Part shown: positions 12,886-24,604 of the stretch, piece after piece
Position numbering within the stretch: position 1 is the stretch's first letter
Layout of the letters: each line of letters begins with the position of its first letter
Assembly: GCA_030490835.1 (NCBI GenBank)
Contig: CM059971.1
Location: forward strand, 69,706,224 to 69,770,223
From: Annona cherimola
Lineage: Eukaryota > Streptophyta > Magnoliopsida > Magnoliales > Annonaceae
Direction of reading: 5' to 3'
Length of the DNA stretch: 64,000 bases
The notes under the pieces: model-generated
Seen by the model: only the letters and a program-made list of their open reading frames with translations
Databases searched by the model: none
Told to the model about the DNA's origin: nothing
Position numbers and translations under genes: made by a program

Positions 12886-14565
12886 ACGCCCCATTGCCTA
12901 GATATTCTCAATGCCTAGTCAATGGGTACCATACAACCTAAGAAAAATTTGGCAGCATCTCTCTATAATATATAAGTAGTGGTATGGAATACAAGACCTG
13001 TTATTTGTAAGCATTTCAATTTCATTCCAAAATGCAACATTCAACTCTACGTTTATACACTTCTGTCTTCATATTATAAAGATATTCACATAGTGGGAAA
13101 ATTATTGAAATTTATCCTTACACAACAAACAGACCCAAGGATCATATATATGTATCCACATAGATTGCAATCAAGTTCAAAATACTAAACACAATATATT
13201 TGCCAAAGTTCAATTTGATTGAGTAATTGTCTACATCTACTAATATCACTTGGCTAAAGGGGGCCAATAAGAATAAGAGAATTTAGTAAGAGTCTAATAA
13301 AAGGGGCGCATGGCTAAAGCATTGCTAAGCATAGAGATAGGAATGCATTATAATTTTGCACTTAGTGTTATGTTGTATTTAATCGTGAAGGAAAAAGAAA
13401 AGAGTTGAAAAAGGTGTTTAAAGTCACGAGGAAGTTTTTATATATTTTTTTGATTTCAAAGAATGATTCTGGTAAGTAGATTTTTTTTATGTCTCTGATT
13501 TTTTTGAGTAATTATATGTCTCTGTTTTAATTATGTGATTTACAACCAAAAGATCTTATTACTTTTTTTCTAATCATTTCTGTTGTTAAGCTTGTAAAAC
13601 TATGTATAGTTTGCTAAATATTTCTTTATGATGTGAATTCCTAGATATGTTTTATAAATTTATGTCAGGATGACTATTGCATATTCTTTTTCAAATTGAA
13701 CCTGAGTATTTAGAAGATATTTTCAACTTGCATTCTAGTTATAAAACTAATTATTCTATCCAAAAAACTTATTATTATTGCTGAGTTAGGAGAACTCATG
13801 TCATGCCATGGGGAGCACATGAAATGATGTGAATAAATCCATGCATGGATAAGGAACGAATGGAGCTTTGCTAAATGTTATAGTTAGACAAGTTGTCCTT
13901 CATTGACACTGCCAAATTGCTTATAGTCGAAAGACTCACGACACTTTTAAATGACAGTAATGATCACTTGATAAATGTTATTTATTAACTGGGAAAAAAT
14001 GTTACTGAATAATGTATGTGTGTGAACTTATTTAATTTTCATACATACATGAAGAATTGTTTGGAAATTCATGGTTATGTTTTCAATTTGATGCTTGCTT
14101 AAAAAGTTCATTGAACTCACGATTTTTCAAACTGACAAATGCAGATAAAAAATAAGTTAAGAACTATGAAACCTTCAGTGCGTATGGATGATGCAATGCG
14201 AAGGAGAGAATGAACTTTTTATTTTGTATATAGTTTAACTAATGTAGTTCAAAAGACTATTGGAGTGCATATCTTTTCCAGATACTTCGAGACTTTGATT
14301 ATACCTACATGTGTAATATGGAGAATACTTGTATTGATGTTACCTATATGAAGTGTGCTTATATATCTATTAAATGTTGCTGGATTGGATAGACGTATTT
14401 TGAGTTATAATTAATATAGATAGGAAGAAAGTGAATATCTTAACTTGTATTCTATAGAGGAAAGTCTATCGGGTGTGTTCATTCTCTAAAAGTCCTATTT
14501 ACAAACGAAATGCTACCAAATTTTCAGTAGCCATGATGAAATCAAAGATTTGAAAAAATTTAGAT
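12886..14565. other. Spacer; possible LTR-like start
   Basis: The stretch begins with GTGTAACGCCCCATTGCC directly after the LINE. The TGTAACGCC start resembles the 5' ends of some plant LTR elements, but no matching end, primer site or coding region was found. The rest is AT-rich with no gene. Confidence 0.35.
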
Positions 14566-14568
14566 TAA

Positions 14569-14866
14569 GGGTGTGTTTGGGAAGTAATAAAAATTTTATA
14601 AAAAAAAAAATTTTTGTGAACGTTTTTAAAATAAGAGAAAAATGTTATAATATAACATGGGTAACAATAATGAATAACAAGAATGAAGTTAAAATAATTA
14701 GGTTAGTTGTATGGATAATTATGTAAAAATAATTGAAAAGTAGGGGCAGCTGTACAGGAAGATATGAGAAATAATTAAAATTAGGATATAATTATAGATA
14801 ATGAAAAGCTTTCAATTGAAAATTTTGTGCAAAATTTTTTTTTTTTTTGTTTTTCCAAACATGCTA
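14569..14866. mobile_element. Tourist-like MITE, family T
   Basis: It starts GGGTGTGTTTGGGAAG and ends with the diverged inverted copy TTTTCCAAACATGCTA. It is flanked by TAA on both sides (14566-14568 and 14867-14869), the 3-bp target duplication expected of PIF/Harbinger-type MITEs. The interior ('ATTGAAAAGTAGGGGCAGCTGTACAGG') is the inverse of the copy at 19136-19427. Noncoding. Confidence 0.75.
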
Positions 14867-14984
14867 TAATTTTTCTAACATTGTAAATCATTCTATTGAG
14901 TTTTAATTAGAACTTTAATTTTATTTTCATACTACTACTTAGAAAAGATTTCTGATACGAAATGCTATCACATGTCCATTAATA

Positions 14985-16665
14985 TAGGTTGTCATAAGTC
15001 AAGGTGCCACGGTCCTTCATTTCGAATAGTTTTCACCCTTGATAATGTCAAATATGGGACTCCACTTCGAGTTTGTGCACACTTCCAAACAATGTGAATA
15101 CTATAATTTTCTCCAATTTTACATAAAGAGCAAATAACATATATACCTTTTCTGTTTATATTCATCTCCATTTATTTATTATCCTCATTCAAAACCAACC
15201 TACATGATAATCAGACATTGAAATTTTTATTTACTTCAGAGCTCCAAAAACTCTTATCCTCTTCCCTTTTTGTTGGCATAGGCACCACTTTGATTGTGTT
15301 CCATCGAACTTCCCCTACTTCTGCTCAAATTTCATCCTTCCTTCGCCGATGCTACTATAAAGAATTCAACTGTGATATCCTCGAGGATATATAATGAAAG
15401 AGGATTAGGTTTGCATATGGGTGAGGTAGTCCATGCATCCTGGAAAAACTTTACATTCTGCCCATCTCCAACTCTCCCTTTGCAACCCTTATTAACAATG
15501 TCACTTGCCTTGATGATACTTTTCTATATATAAGATTCTTTACCATGTTGCTGACAATTCTAAAATTCACGCCTTTGAAAATGTCTAGCTTTCGGTACCC
15601 TGTAGCTAAGTGAATTCTTACACACAGATAAGTCTCCATGATTATTTCGCTAGAAGGGCTAAGTTAAAAGCTGCAAGGGTCCTAAACATTAAACTACCAT
15701 CTAATTTGGGTTTGTATATTGAATTCCAAGGGACCCAACTCAATTTTTTTTCCTCATCTTTCTCTCCCCACCAAAATCCATTCAACGTGACACTCACTTC
15801 TTTATAAAAACTGTATGGCATAAGGAAGATGCTCTTGCATTGTTAGGAACTACCTAGGCCACTACCTTGATCAATACTTCTTCCCCTCAAATAAAAGTTA
15901 GCTTATTTTACCATCTGTGTACTTTTTTCCATATTCTTTTCTTAATGCTCTAAAATAATTCAATTTTGGAATGACTAATCCATGAAGGAAAACCCAGGCA
16001 GCCCTGTATTTTCTAATGTTTGAAATCAATAAAGCCTTCTAGTTTGGTTCTATTTTCTCCTCTTGTGTTAATGATAAAGAAAAGTGCATTATTTTCAATG
16101 TTTACTCGTTGGTCCAACCACATTCCATACAATATCGGTAGCTCTTCCATCTTGAAGACCTCTTTCCTTTTAGCTTGTACGAAAAGAAGAACATCATGTA
16201 TAACAGAATATGTGAAACGTATGAGCCCTATCGGCTAATATTGATTCCATGGAATTGGTTACAAATTCGCTTCGGATAGTAAAGCTAATAACCCTCCTAC
16301 ACAAGGAAGAAACAGATAAATAGATAAAGGATCATCGTAGCACAGTCCCCTACTCAAAATGAAAAATACTATTTCGCCCAATTGATTGAAATTCTATTGG
16401 TTATCGAGCTAAGGCAACTCTTTATTCAATTGATCCATTTTTCATCAAAATTCATCCTTCTCATAACTGTACACAAAAGATCTCACTCTACACAATCATA
16501 TATTTTTGATATATCAAGCTTGATAGCAACTCCCTCTTTGACACCTTTCTTCCTTGTTCGTCGAATATGAATGACCTCAATAGTCTATAAGCATATTATC
16601 TCTCATTAGTCTGACTTGGACAAAAGCACTTAATGTTTAAAAATAACCTTATATGAACAGTCGTC
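14985..16665 (-). pseudogene. LINE ORF2 remnant (RT core and zf-RVT region)
   Basis: The minus strand, read from high to low coordinates, gives decayed RT motifs: 'AIKLDISKIYDCVE' (RT palm aspartate block) near 16500-16540, 'GLCYDDPLSIYLFLPC' near 16310-16350, 'DVLLFVQAKRKEV' near 16170-16200 and 'QRVNIENNALFF' near 16070-16110. A zinc-finger-like 'HIVWKCAQT' block lies near 15080-15115, typical of the zf-RVT domain. Stops occur throughout. The 5' side ends where a truncated MITE begins at 16669. The small plus-strand ORFs across this stretch are shadows. Confidence 0.75.
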
Positions 16666-16668
16666 TAA

Positions 16669-16890
16669 GGCATGTTTAGGGAGTGATAAAACTTTTGTAT
16701 GAAAATTTTTTATTGCAAAAATTTTTGAAGTGATAGAAAATAGTTTAGTATAATAAGGGTAATAATAAGGAGTAAACTAAATTAAATTAAATTAAATTAA
16801 AATAGATAGGTTAGTTGTATAGGTAGTTATGTAAAAATGATTAAAAAGCATGTAGTTATATAGAAAAATGTAAAAACATAATTAAAAAAT
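16669..16890. mobile_element. Truncated Tourist-like MITE (family T)
   Basis: The left end GGCATGTTTAGGGAGTGATAAAACTTTT resembles the family T terminus and is preceded by TAA. The interior 'GATAGGTTAGTTGTATAGGTAGTTATG' matches the family. The right terminus is missing. A short (TTAAA)n-like run sits at about 16768-16800. Confidence 0.6.
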
Positions 16891-17007
16891 AAGTGTAACA
16901 CCTTTCACTAGCGCTACGATGAGTTAGAGCTTTTCTCTGACCTTACAAGTCTGGGTTTGATCAATGAATGGGAATCTGTAATCCTCATCAAACAGAAAGA
17001 TGGTTAG

Positions 17008-17265
17008 TACGGTTCATAGAGAGAATAATTGCAGAGAGTGGACGTAAGCTTGGATTTTGGATTTCATGCATCTGGATCAGCAGTGTATGCTCTTGAATCT
17101 TACATTTCTATGAAATAAAATCTGTTAGTAAGGTGCTTTGGTTCATAGAGCAAGGATAATTGCAGAGAACGGACGTAAGCCTAGATTTTCAATTTCATGC
17201 ATCTGGATCAGCAACATATATTCTTGAATCCTGCATTTCTATGAAGCGAAGTCTGTTAGTCAAAC
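17008..17265. repeat. Two-copy tandem duplication, unit about 125 bp
   Basis: The block from about 17008 (GGTTCATAGAGAGAATAATTGCAG) is repeated from about 17140 (GGTTCATAGAGCAAGGATAATTGCAG). Both contain 'GACGTAAGC', 'TTTCATGCATCTGGATCAGCA' and 'ACATTTCTATGAA'. The copies have diverged by base changes. No coding frame is shared. Confidence 0.8.
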
Positions 17266-19130
17266 ATCTTTTACACAACATCAACTGCAGAAATCTCTCC
17301 CATGTCTTCTTTACCACAACAGCTATATATCTTGCTAAATGACTAGGTTGCATGAGCCAAGCTAACTACTATTCCAGAAATCTAAAATGTGTTAGTAATG
17401 GACAAAGCATAAATATTTCAAATACATGCACAACTGCAGCAACTAATTAAAATCTGTAAACAAGACGGAGTCGCCACCAATCTTTACGGGAGATCAGATT
17501 CCATTTCATTGAAATAAACACTAGTATTACAAAGCTTAGATTTTGGTTCTCAGAATCAGGTAGTTGAAGTGACAACTTCTGCTTGATCATGAGCTGCTAC
17601 ATGGATATGGGAATGGAGAAGAAAACTTAAACAACCGGTTGATCATGAGCTGCTTGATCATGAGTATGCACCTTTCTTTTTTGGACTAAAGACAATCTTT
17701 GTTGAGTTGATTGCTTTGAGTTGCACCACTTGCTGTTCATAAGAGAATGTTTCCATAGAGATCTCGCATGTTTTACATATGTCATTCCAACAATTGCCCA
17801 ATACTTTTGGTAAATTCCGTTAACATATCACCTGGGCCAAGGGCCTTTGATGGATCCATCGACTACGAAGCTGAGCGCCCACCCAAAAGGTTCGCTGCAA
17901 CGAGCGATTAACATACTCGCGAAAATCATCTTCCTTCAGGCAAGAGAAAATGATCATGCTAGGATCATATCCCACGGCCTCTCTCTCGATAGACCAGATT
18001 TCACCCCACAAAGAAATTCCCCCATCGGATTCCAGCCCACATCACAAAATCGCAAAGAAATTGCCCCAAACTAGGGCATATATAGGCTAAGGGAGATTGG
18101 CTAAAAAATTTCCAAACAACGGAATATAGAATCTGTAATCTGCTTGAATCGAATGAATCAATAATTCCCAAATTCATTAAATCGTAAAGCACATCAAATT
18201 CAATCCCATTTGAAACCAATTTCACAACGATAATGCAAAATTAAGAAGAATGGGACAGAGAGGAAGAGGGAATACCGAACTGTGGACATATAGAGATTGG
18301 TGGTCGGTTTTAGTGGCGTGCTAGCAACAGAGACGGGTGGATTGAGAGACAACCAACTGCAGCCAATCGAATAGCCAGTTGCTGCAATTTTAATGGAGGC
18401 ACGATCTAACAGGGGTTGCCGAAGAGAATCTCTAATCGTCGTCGCTTGCTTGACCGGATCGATTAGTGCAGGGAGATCGTCATTTGGGTCGATCGCTTCC
18501 GGATTTTTCAGGTAGGGATTTGATGGTTGCTGAACATGGGATGCCGGCTAGTTCTCTGAAAGAGATGGAAGATGAGGTATCGGTCGAAGTTAATGGATCT
18601 GTAATGTGCTGCTGCTGCAACTCGAAGAAGAACAGGGGCTGGCTAGCTATCGGTTTGGGCAATCGAAAGCTGATATTGCAGCGGTGTGATGGCTGTTAGG
18701 TTGGATGACGCTGATTTGCGGATGGAAGACTGTCGGTGCTGGATTTTGATTTGCAACCGGAGCTTACTACTCGATCCCTTTTGGGTTTCCAAATCATCGC
18801 CGATTTGGAGAGAGAAGCTAGTGCAGCCTGTATCGGCCGGTGAAGATTTGCGGGTTAAATTGAGAGGGATGCAGGCTGACAGGTCGGTGATGGGTGCTTG
18901 TGAAACGGTGAAGCCGTGCAGGCGGTCGGTTGACGGAAGAAGGAAGAGGAAGGAAACTCACTGCCACTGGGACCCGCGCAGAGTATTAACGGGTGTCTAA
19001 ACGCATTTAAGGCTACGCTTGTTAATGTCTAAGATTATGGGACTCTGAAAATAGTGAAGAATAGAAAATTGAATATTTTGAAAAATGTGGAATTAATAAA
19101 AAAAGATAGAGATATAATTAGAATAAATAA
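17266..19130. other. GC-richer unassigned stretch, possible gene remnant on the minus strand
   Basis: Base composition rises sharply from about 17640 to 19010. On the minus strand an open frame at 17832-18011 gives an unremarkable soluble peptide containing 'EDDFREYVNRSLQRTFW', and ends at a plausible splice donor (CCCAG/GTGATA). Its upstream side has T-rich leader-like sequence. On the plus strand ORFs of 77 and 104 codons (18466-18699, 18686-19000) look like frame noise in GC-rich DNA. Near 17470, GGAGTCGCCACCAATC resembles a conserved piece of some plant LTR elements. No family was recognised. It could be a promoter and first exon, a captured gene fragment or a degraded element. Confidence 0.3.
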
Positions 19131-19135
19131 ATTTA

Positions 19136-19427
19136 GGGTGTGTTTGTTTAGGGCAAAAAAGTGTCAACTAAAACTTTTCAATCTAAAGTTTTTCACTCTC
19201 CATAATTACTCTATTTTTTAATTATTTTTTCACATTTTTCTATACAAACTACCATACTTTTCAGTCATTTCTACACAACTACCCATACAACTAACCTATC
19301 TATTTTAAACTTTATTCTCTTTACTCCTCATCATTACTCTTATTATATCACATCACTTTCTATTGATTTGACAACTTCTACTTCAGAAACTTTTCATCAA
19401 AAGTTTTACCTCCAACCAAACACACCC
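19136..19427. mobile_element. Tourist-like MITE, family T (best-preserved copy)
   Basis: It is 292 bp, starting GGGTGTGTTTGTTTAGGG and ending CCAACCAAACACACCC. Perfect TTA target duplications flank it (19133-19135 and 19428-19430). The interior is noncoding, with family words 'CTAAAACTTTTCAATCTAAAG', 'CATTTCTACACAACTACCCATACA' and 'CTTATTATATCACATCA'. The termini and TTA target point to the PIF/Harbinger superfamily. Confidence 0.85.
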
Positions 19428-19733
19428 TTAATGTATGTAGTTGGTAAGGAAAATGATTGGAATGTAAGAGTAAATGGAGAAAAAATAATATGATTAATGG
19501 AGCAATGATTGGCCCTGGAAAACCAAATTTCATTAAAAAAAATCATAGTTTCCACACTCACACATTACCAAATGTAGCCTAAACAACTTCCATCCTAGCT
19601 CCCTTACAGTTAGGACTAAAGTCATAAGACTTTGCATGCTCATCTCACGAGCACCTCCAACTGTTGGATCGTGTGCACCTTATCTACACTGTCAGAATTT
19701 TTGTGGGATTATTTGAAATATATCCCTGCACAA

Positions 19734-20458
19734 TAGGGGTGGGAATTGGAGCGGGTCGACTCGTGACCTAGTATTGACCCGACTCGTTTTTGGCTAGGTA
19801 AAACCAATATATTTTTGACCCGGTATGGGGATGGGTTAGAAATTTTGACCCGAATTCAAAAATAGGGTCAGGGTGGGTTGACCATGTCCCGACTAGAAGA
19901 GTCCGACCCGCCCCGCATATATAAATTTATTAAAAATTATAAGACTATATTGAAATATTATTATTATTTTCTTTCAAATTTCTCACTTTTTTATAATCAA
20001 CTCTATCAACAATAGAAGAATCAATTTATTCAAAAAGCAATATAAGAATCAATAAAAAAAAATTTGTACGTATATAACCCTTATGTGTAATTGTATATTA
20101 ACCTATTTTAATAAATGTATACTATATTTTTAAATATTTTGTTTTCTTAATTATGTGTTTTTTAATAATTAGTGAAATATTGAAACATATAATATTTAAA
20201 TTTAGTATAGATGTATACTTATGTTTGATAGATATATAAATTTTGAAAATTATCTTATTTGACCAGTATTTTTTACCCGACCCGCTATCCCAAAACCGGT
20301 CCGATACCGACCCGAATTTTGTCCCTAGACCTGGTAAAAAAAAGTAAGGGTCAAACCGACCTTGTCCCGACTCGGTATAAAAATAAAGGTCAAACAAGAT
20401 TTTTAAAAAGTAGGGTCAGGGTTGGGCAAACCCTGACCCGCCCCGATTCTCACCCCTA
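19734..20458. mobile_element. Non-autonomous hAT-like element (725 bp) with perfect 8-bp TSD
   Basis: It begins TAGGGGTGGGAATTGG and ends CCCCGATTCTCACCCCTA, an inverted copy. CTGCACAA flanks both sides (19726-19733 and 20459-20466), the 8-bp target duplication typical of hAT insertions. The outer 200 bp on each side contain many GACCCG/CGGGTC words in both orientations; the middle is AT-rich. There is no transposase, so it depends on an autonomous hAT. Confidence 0.9.
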
Positions 20459-20469
20459 CTGCACAAGGG

Positions 20470-20736
20470 TGTGGATGAAAATCCAAAAAATAGAAAAGCC
20501 CAAATCCCTGACGAATCCCTCTTCCTCTCTCAAAACATTTCCTCACTAGCTCAAATCCATTGCCTCACCGTCACAAGATCCAGCCATTGTCGCTCACGAG
20601 CCTTGTAGCCCATCTATCTTGCTATCACCGGAGCAACAACAATGCCCTTTTTCTTCCCATTCCAATAACAAGCACCAATTGCCCCTTATTTTATAATGAT
20701 GTTACCATGATTCTAGTGTCTTTCTCTTTTTCATAG
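20470..20736. other. Short spacer between elements
   Basis: Mixed-composition sequence with no gene or repeat that I can name. Confidence 0.4.
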
Positions 20737-22342
20737 TGTTGGTCTTCAGTTTATAACAAAACTCAAGAGGGGAAGGATAAATAGGATTCTTTTAATTTTC
20801 TTTTGATATATTAAGCTTAACCTCTTATGAATTAAGTCTCCTTGAATGATAACATAGAGAATAGAAAAACAAGCAAAATAATAGCATATACAAGAAATTA
20901 TAGTGGTTTGAGACAACTCTCCCTCTTCCACTCTTTCAAAAGCACACCTTATATCTTGGGTTCCATTATATCAACGAGATTACAATTAGAGCCCTCGCTC
21001 TCTTCTAGATTCTAGCTCTACATGACCTTTATAATCACACTGCAAGTAGACGGTGAGATACACTCCAACCGTGCACTACTTGTCTTTACTTTGCCTTGGC
21101 CTCCAATACCAAACTAAGTAAAACAGCAAGAAAAAGAATTCTACACTTTACAGATTATGTAGATACAATTTCAGCTCGTGGAAGAATTTCTAAAACTTAA
21201 GATTGATTAGGAACATCAGTGCTTGCAGTGAGTATTGCAGTTCTTCCTTTTGAGCACTTAATGATCTCTTAATAGCTTGTGAGTAGGAAGGTGAGAGCTC
21301 AATAAATGTTCTTATTAACCTCCTTCACTTCATTGATCGTACTTTAAATAATTGAGGAGTTATTTCAAACATTAGGAGGTAAGTGGCGCACATTAAATGC
21401 ACCAAGGTTAGAATTTTTTCAGCCGTTACAATCCCAAGTTGCACTTGGAGTCGAGTTCGGGTGCGACTTCTCCAAGTTGTAGATTAAACTCAACTTGGGT
21501 TACAACTTCAGTCTTCAATACTTCCTTCCTGAGAATTTCCTTCTTGCTTCCAATTTTAAGTTCCATTTTGAGGTTGACTTAGTCTGAGACTTGACTCAAG
21601 TTACAAGTGAAGTCAACTTAGGTTGCGACTTCACAGTTCAATATGTTCTTTAAGACTTCAAGTCTTCATGAATAGATTTGCCTTGTCATGTATGCTTTTT
21701 CTCTTTAAGTTCTCCTTTATTTGCCTCAACATTGTCAAACCTTAGAATGTACTTAGATATCTTGCTCGATTAATATGTGACACTTGTCTTTGCTCTATCA
21801 TGGCGTGAGTTGCTTGAACTTTTCTGGTTGATTTTTGAACTTTATACTACTTGTTTTGAGTCCTCTTGTGTTCAAGTCAAATGTTGAGGTCGACTTGAGT
21901 TGCAACTTCACCCAAGTCGCATAACTAAGTCGGTTTCATATGGGACTTCGCCCAAGTTGCATGTCGAAGTTGACTTGAGATAAGACTTGACTTCTTCAAA
22001 TTTAGCATCGGAATCCTGAGATTCAACCAAGTCACTTGCGGAGTCGACTCTGGTTACAACTTAACCTTCGCGTGCGAAGTCAATTTCGGCTGTGACTTCG
22101 CCTGCTCACATTCCACAATTTCAACACTGTTCGAAAAATGCTGGTTGAAGTCGATACTGGAGCCGACTTGGGTATCGACTTTACCTAAGTTGATGCCTGA
22201 GTCGACTTGACTCTGCGACTTGAACTGCCATGACTTGTATTTGAAAATTTCTAACTTAAAACAACTCAACACACTTGTTAGTCTCTTAAATTTCTCAAAT
22301 TTAGATTGTTAATCATTAAAACATCGAGTTTACAAACTGCCA
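20737..22342 (-). mobile_element. Solo LTR related to the Copia element at 47.7-55.8 kb
   Basis: On the minus strand this about 1.6-kb block aligns end to end with the LTR at 47657-49464. The 5' side matches around 'TGATTAACAA' (22300-22320). The middle carries repeated AAGTCGAC/GCGACTT words (21430-22230), the 'GCATTTAATGTGCGCC' block (about 21380) and 'TAGAGCTAGAATCTAGAAGAGAG' (21000-21030). The 3' end matches 'CTCTTGAGTTTTG...CAACA' at 20737-20770. It starts TGTTGGTC on the plus strand. It is clearly more diverged than the young Copia LTRs. No internal region adjoins it and no target duplication is evident, so it is an old solo LTR produced by LTR-LTR recombination, or a truncated element. 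Confidence 0.8.
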
Positions 22343-23056
22343 TGTCATCATCATGGCCACAGCCATTCGGCTGCTTGCAAACTCCAATCGTTGCCTCCTC
22401 GTTGGATCCCTATTAGGCTTGACTTGACTAGGCTCACCTACTTGCATTGAGCTTCTCTTGACACTAGGCTTGGCTCAGGTTCCAGCCTAGGCTAACAGGA
22501 CATGGGCTAAACTGTAATTTGTTTTTAAATGGGGATTCCATAAAAGTTCCAAAAGATTTGTTATTTGTAAAAATTCTTGCAAGGGTGATTTCATAAAATT
22601 TCAAATTGCTTAGTTGTGAAAGACATCAAACCCCCTTTACTTTTGAGTAAGCCAATTGGAAGTTCTATTTTTGCAGTCTAAATTCAAAATGGGTGGAAGT
22701 CTAAAGTTTTGGTTTGAGGACAAATCAAGTAGAAGCTAGTGGGTCTTAATTTAATGACCTTGAGAACTATAGAAGGCAAACAATCTAATATATTAGATAA
22801 CTAAATAAGATATTGAAAAGGAAAGTGACTTCTTGATAGGTTAAGAAGTATGCCTCAATCAAACTTAATGTGATGTCTTTAAAATCATGCAACTGAGTTG
22901 TTAAGCTAAAGCGAATAATATCACATCATGTGACTTATAATTCATTGATCTAAGATCACTTTTCTAGATCTATGTATTATATTAGTAATTTCTAATGTCT
23001 TCATCTTTTTGAATCACTTTTATCCATTTGCTTTCTTCATTTATACACAAAGATAT
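22343..23056. other. Spacer, unassigned
   Basis: Mixed-composition DNA. A short run near 22410-22500 has repeated 'AGGCTTG/CTAGGCT' words. No gene or bounded element was recognised. Confidence 0.45.
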
Positions 23057-23868
23057 TAGGGGTGAAATTTGGTACGGAGTCGGTTCAAACCCGTCCGACC
23101 CGACATAGTTTCAAAATCAAGTTTGAGCTTTATTTTTTAGATTTTTTTCAAATTAGGCTCCGCTTCAACTTAAGCCGAAAGAACCCAAAACTAATACTAG
23201 ATTTACATCAACCTAGTACCAAAACCCAACCCGATTCAAAATCGATATCCCCTAATTTATTAAAATAATCATATTTTGTTTATGTATTAAACATTTTAAC
23301 TATAATTATAATAAAAATTCTTCTACATAAACATAATCTAATTAAATTGTCAAATGTTTATTCTAAAACCTAAATGTCATCTACATTTATCTATAAATGT
23401 TAAATTTATTGCATTTACATTAACTTTATTTATAAATAATTACAAATATATCAACTTTATAAAATCATTGCATACATACCAATTAACTGCAGGATATATA
23501 AATTTCACTTTTATTAAATTTTAAATAGTAATTTTATGTAATCTCATTTATTTTTTTATGTTAATGGGTAAATTTACTACATTCATTGTACATAGAATTA
23601 TCTTTTGATTAAAAAATCAACTTTTATCAAAACTAAAGATATCAGAGGTCATGTAAATATATTCAAATGTAAATTATTCACATACAAATGCAATAATATT
23701 TAAAAAAAAATTGTTATGTCCGTTGATAATTTCAATTTCTGTTAGTTTGAGAGTGATATGGATTTCAACCTGAAATCAAAACCGAAACCAACTTCAACCC
23801 GGTCCAAACCTAAATTTTAATATTATGATTTAGGTTCACATAAACCCCGTACATCCCTCATGGCCCTA
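23057..23868 (+). mobile_element. Non-autonomous hAT-like element, family H4 (copy A)
   Basis: It starts TAGGGGTGAAATTTGGTACGG and ends near GGCCCTA. Its flanks AAAGATAT and ATTGATAT agree at 6 of 8 positions, consistent with an old 8-bp target duplication. The whole 0.8-kb sequence aligns with copies B (35547-36645) and C (62388-63152, inverted), for example 'TTTTAACTATAATTATAATAAAA', 'TTTATTCTAAAACCTAAATG' and 'TCTGTTAGTTTGAGAGTGAT'. No transposase is present. Confidence 0.75.
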
Positions 23869-24604
23869 ATTGATATGGCTATGATTATTTCCAATCATTT
23901 TATTTTTATTTCTTGAAAGAAAAATGGAAAAAAACTCACCTTAGCTCAGTTCGTATTAACAGCAAAGAGTTCAAAATTTTAATGCACTGGGCGGAATCCG
24001 CCGTGCTCCCCATCGCACCCGTTCATTCCAAACAAAGAATTTTTTCAGTTTGGCCCAATCAGAATTTTTGCAGAATAGCCGCGCTTGAGAAACAAAAAAT
24101 TGGCAAGAAGAATCCAGTAAATTCCAATCGCCAACCATCAAAGCTAAGCCAGAAATCCAGAATCCATTTGAGAAAGATCTGCAGCTCCTCTTCTTTCATC
24201 AGATTCGGCGTTTGCTTCTCCACTTCCGACCAAGAAGAACCAACAGATCTCGGTTCTCCTTACATCTTATAGAAATCTCTGTCAGATCCGTGACGACTTC
24301 TACTTGCAAAATTTGCAATCTCCATCTCCCTCAAATCTGTCCTAGGAGCAAAGATTGGTAGAAATATTTTCAACTCCAAACAAGCTCTCCCATCGAGCGG
24401 TGAGCAGTTCTAGCGGCCGCATCATTAGATCTGGCGGCAGCCCTCTCGATCGTGATATCCATGAAAGCAACGATCCATCAATCTGCCGACTTTCTCCCCT
24501 TTTCAAAATGCCAATAGCGAGTGCTAATCGTCCTCCATAATTCAAAGCAACATCCATAGATCCGTCATCTCCAGCTTTAATTAGCAGTTTCGCCCATCCC
24601 AGAT
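23869..24604. other. Low-copy, GC-richer spacer
   Basis: From about 23980 the sequence becomes GC-richer. A 119-codon plus-strand ORF (23913-24272) and shorter ones are present. None shows a recognised domain, and the opposite strand is equally open. It could be a gene remnant. The same low-copy tract resumes at 25863 after the hAT-like insertion. Confidence 0.35.

Noticed and set aside
12886..14565. LTR retrotransposon starting TGTAACGCCCC
   Set aside because: Only a suggestive start; no second LTR, primer site, polypurine tract or coding region found.
17820..18225. Confident gene call on the minus strand in the GC-rich island
   Set aside because: A possible exon with a donor site is visible, but no family, no continuing exons and no clear start; left as an unassigned stretch.
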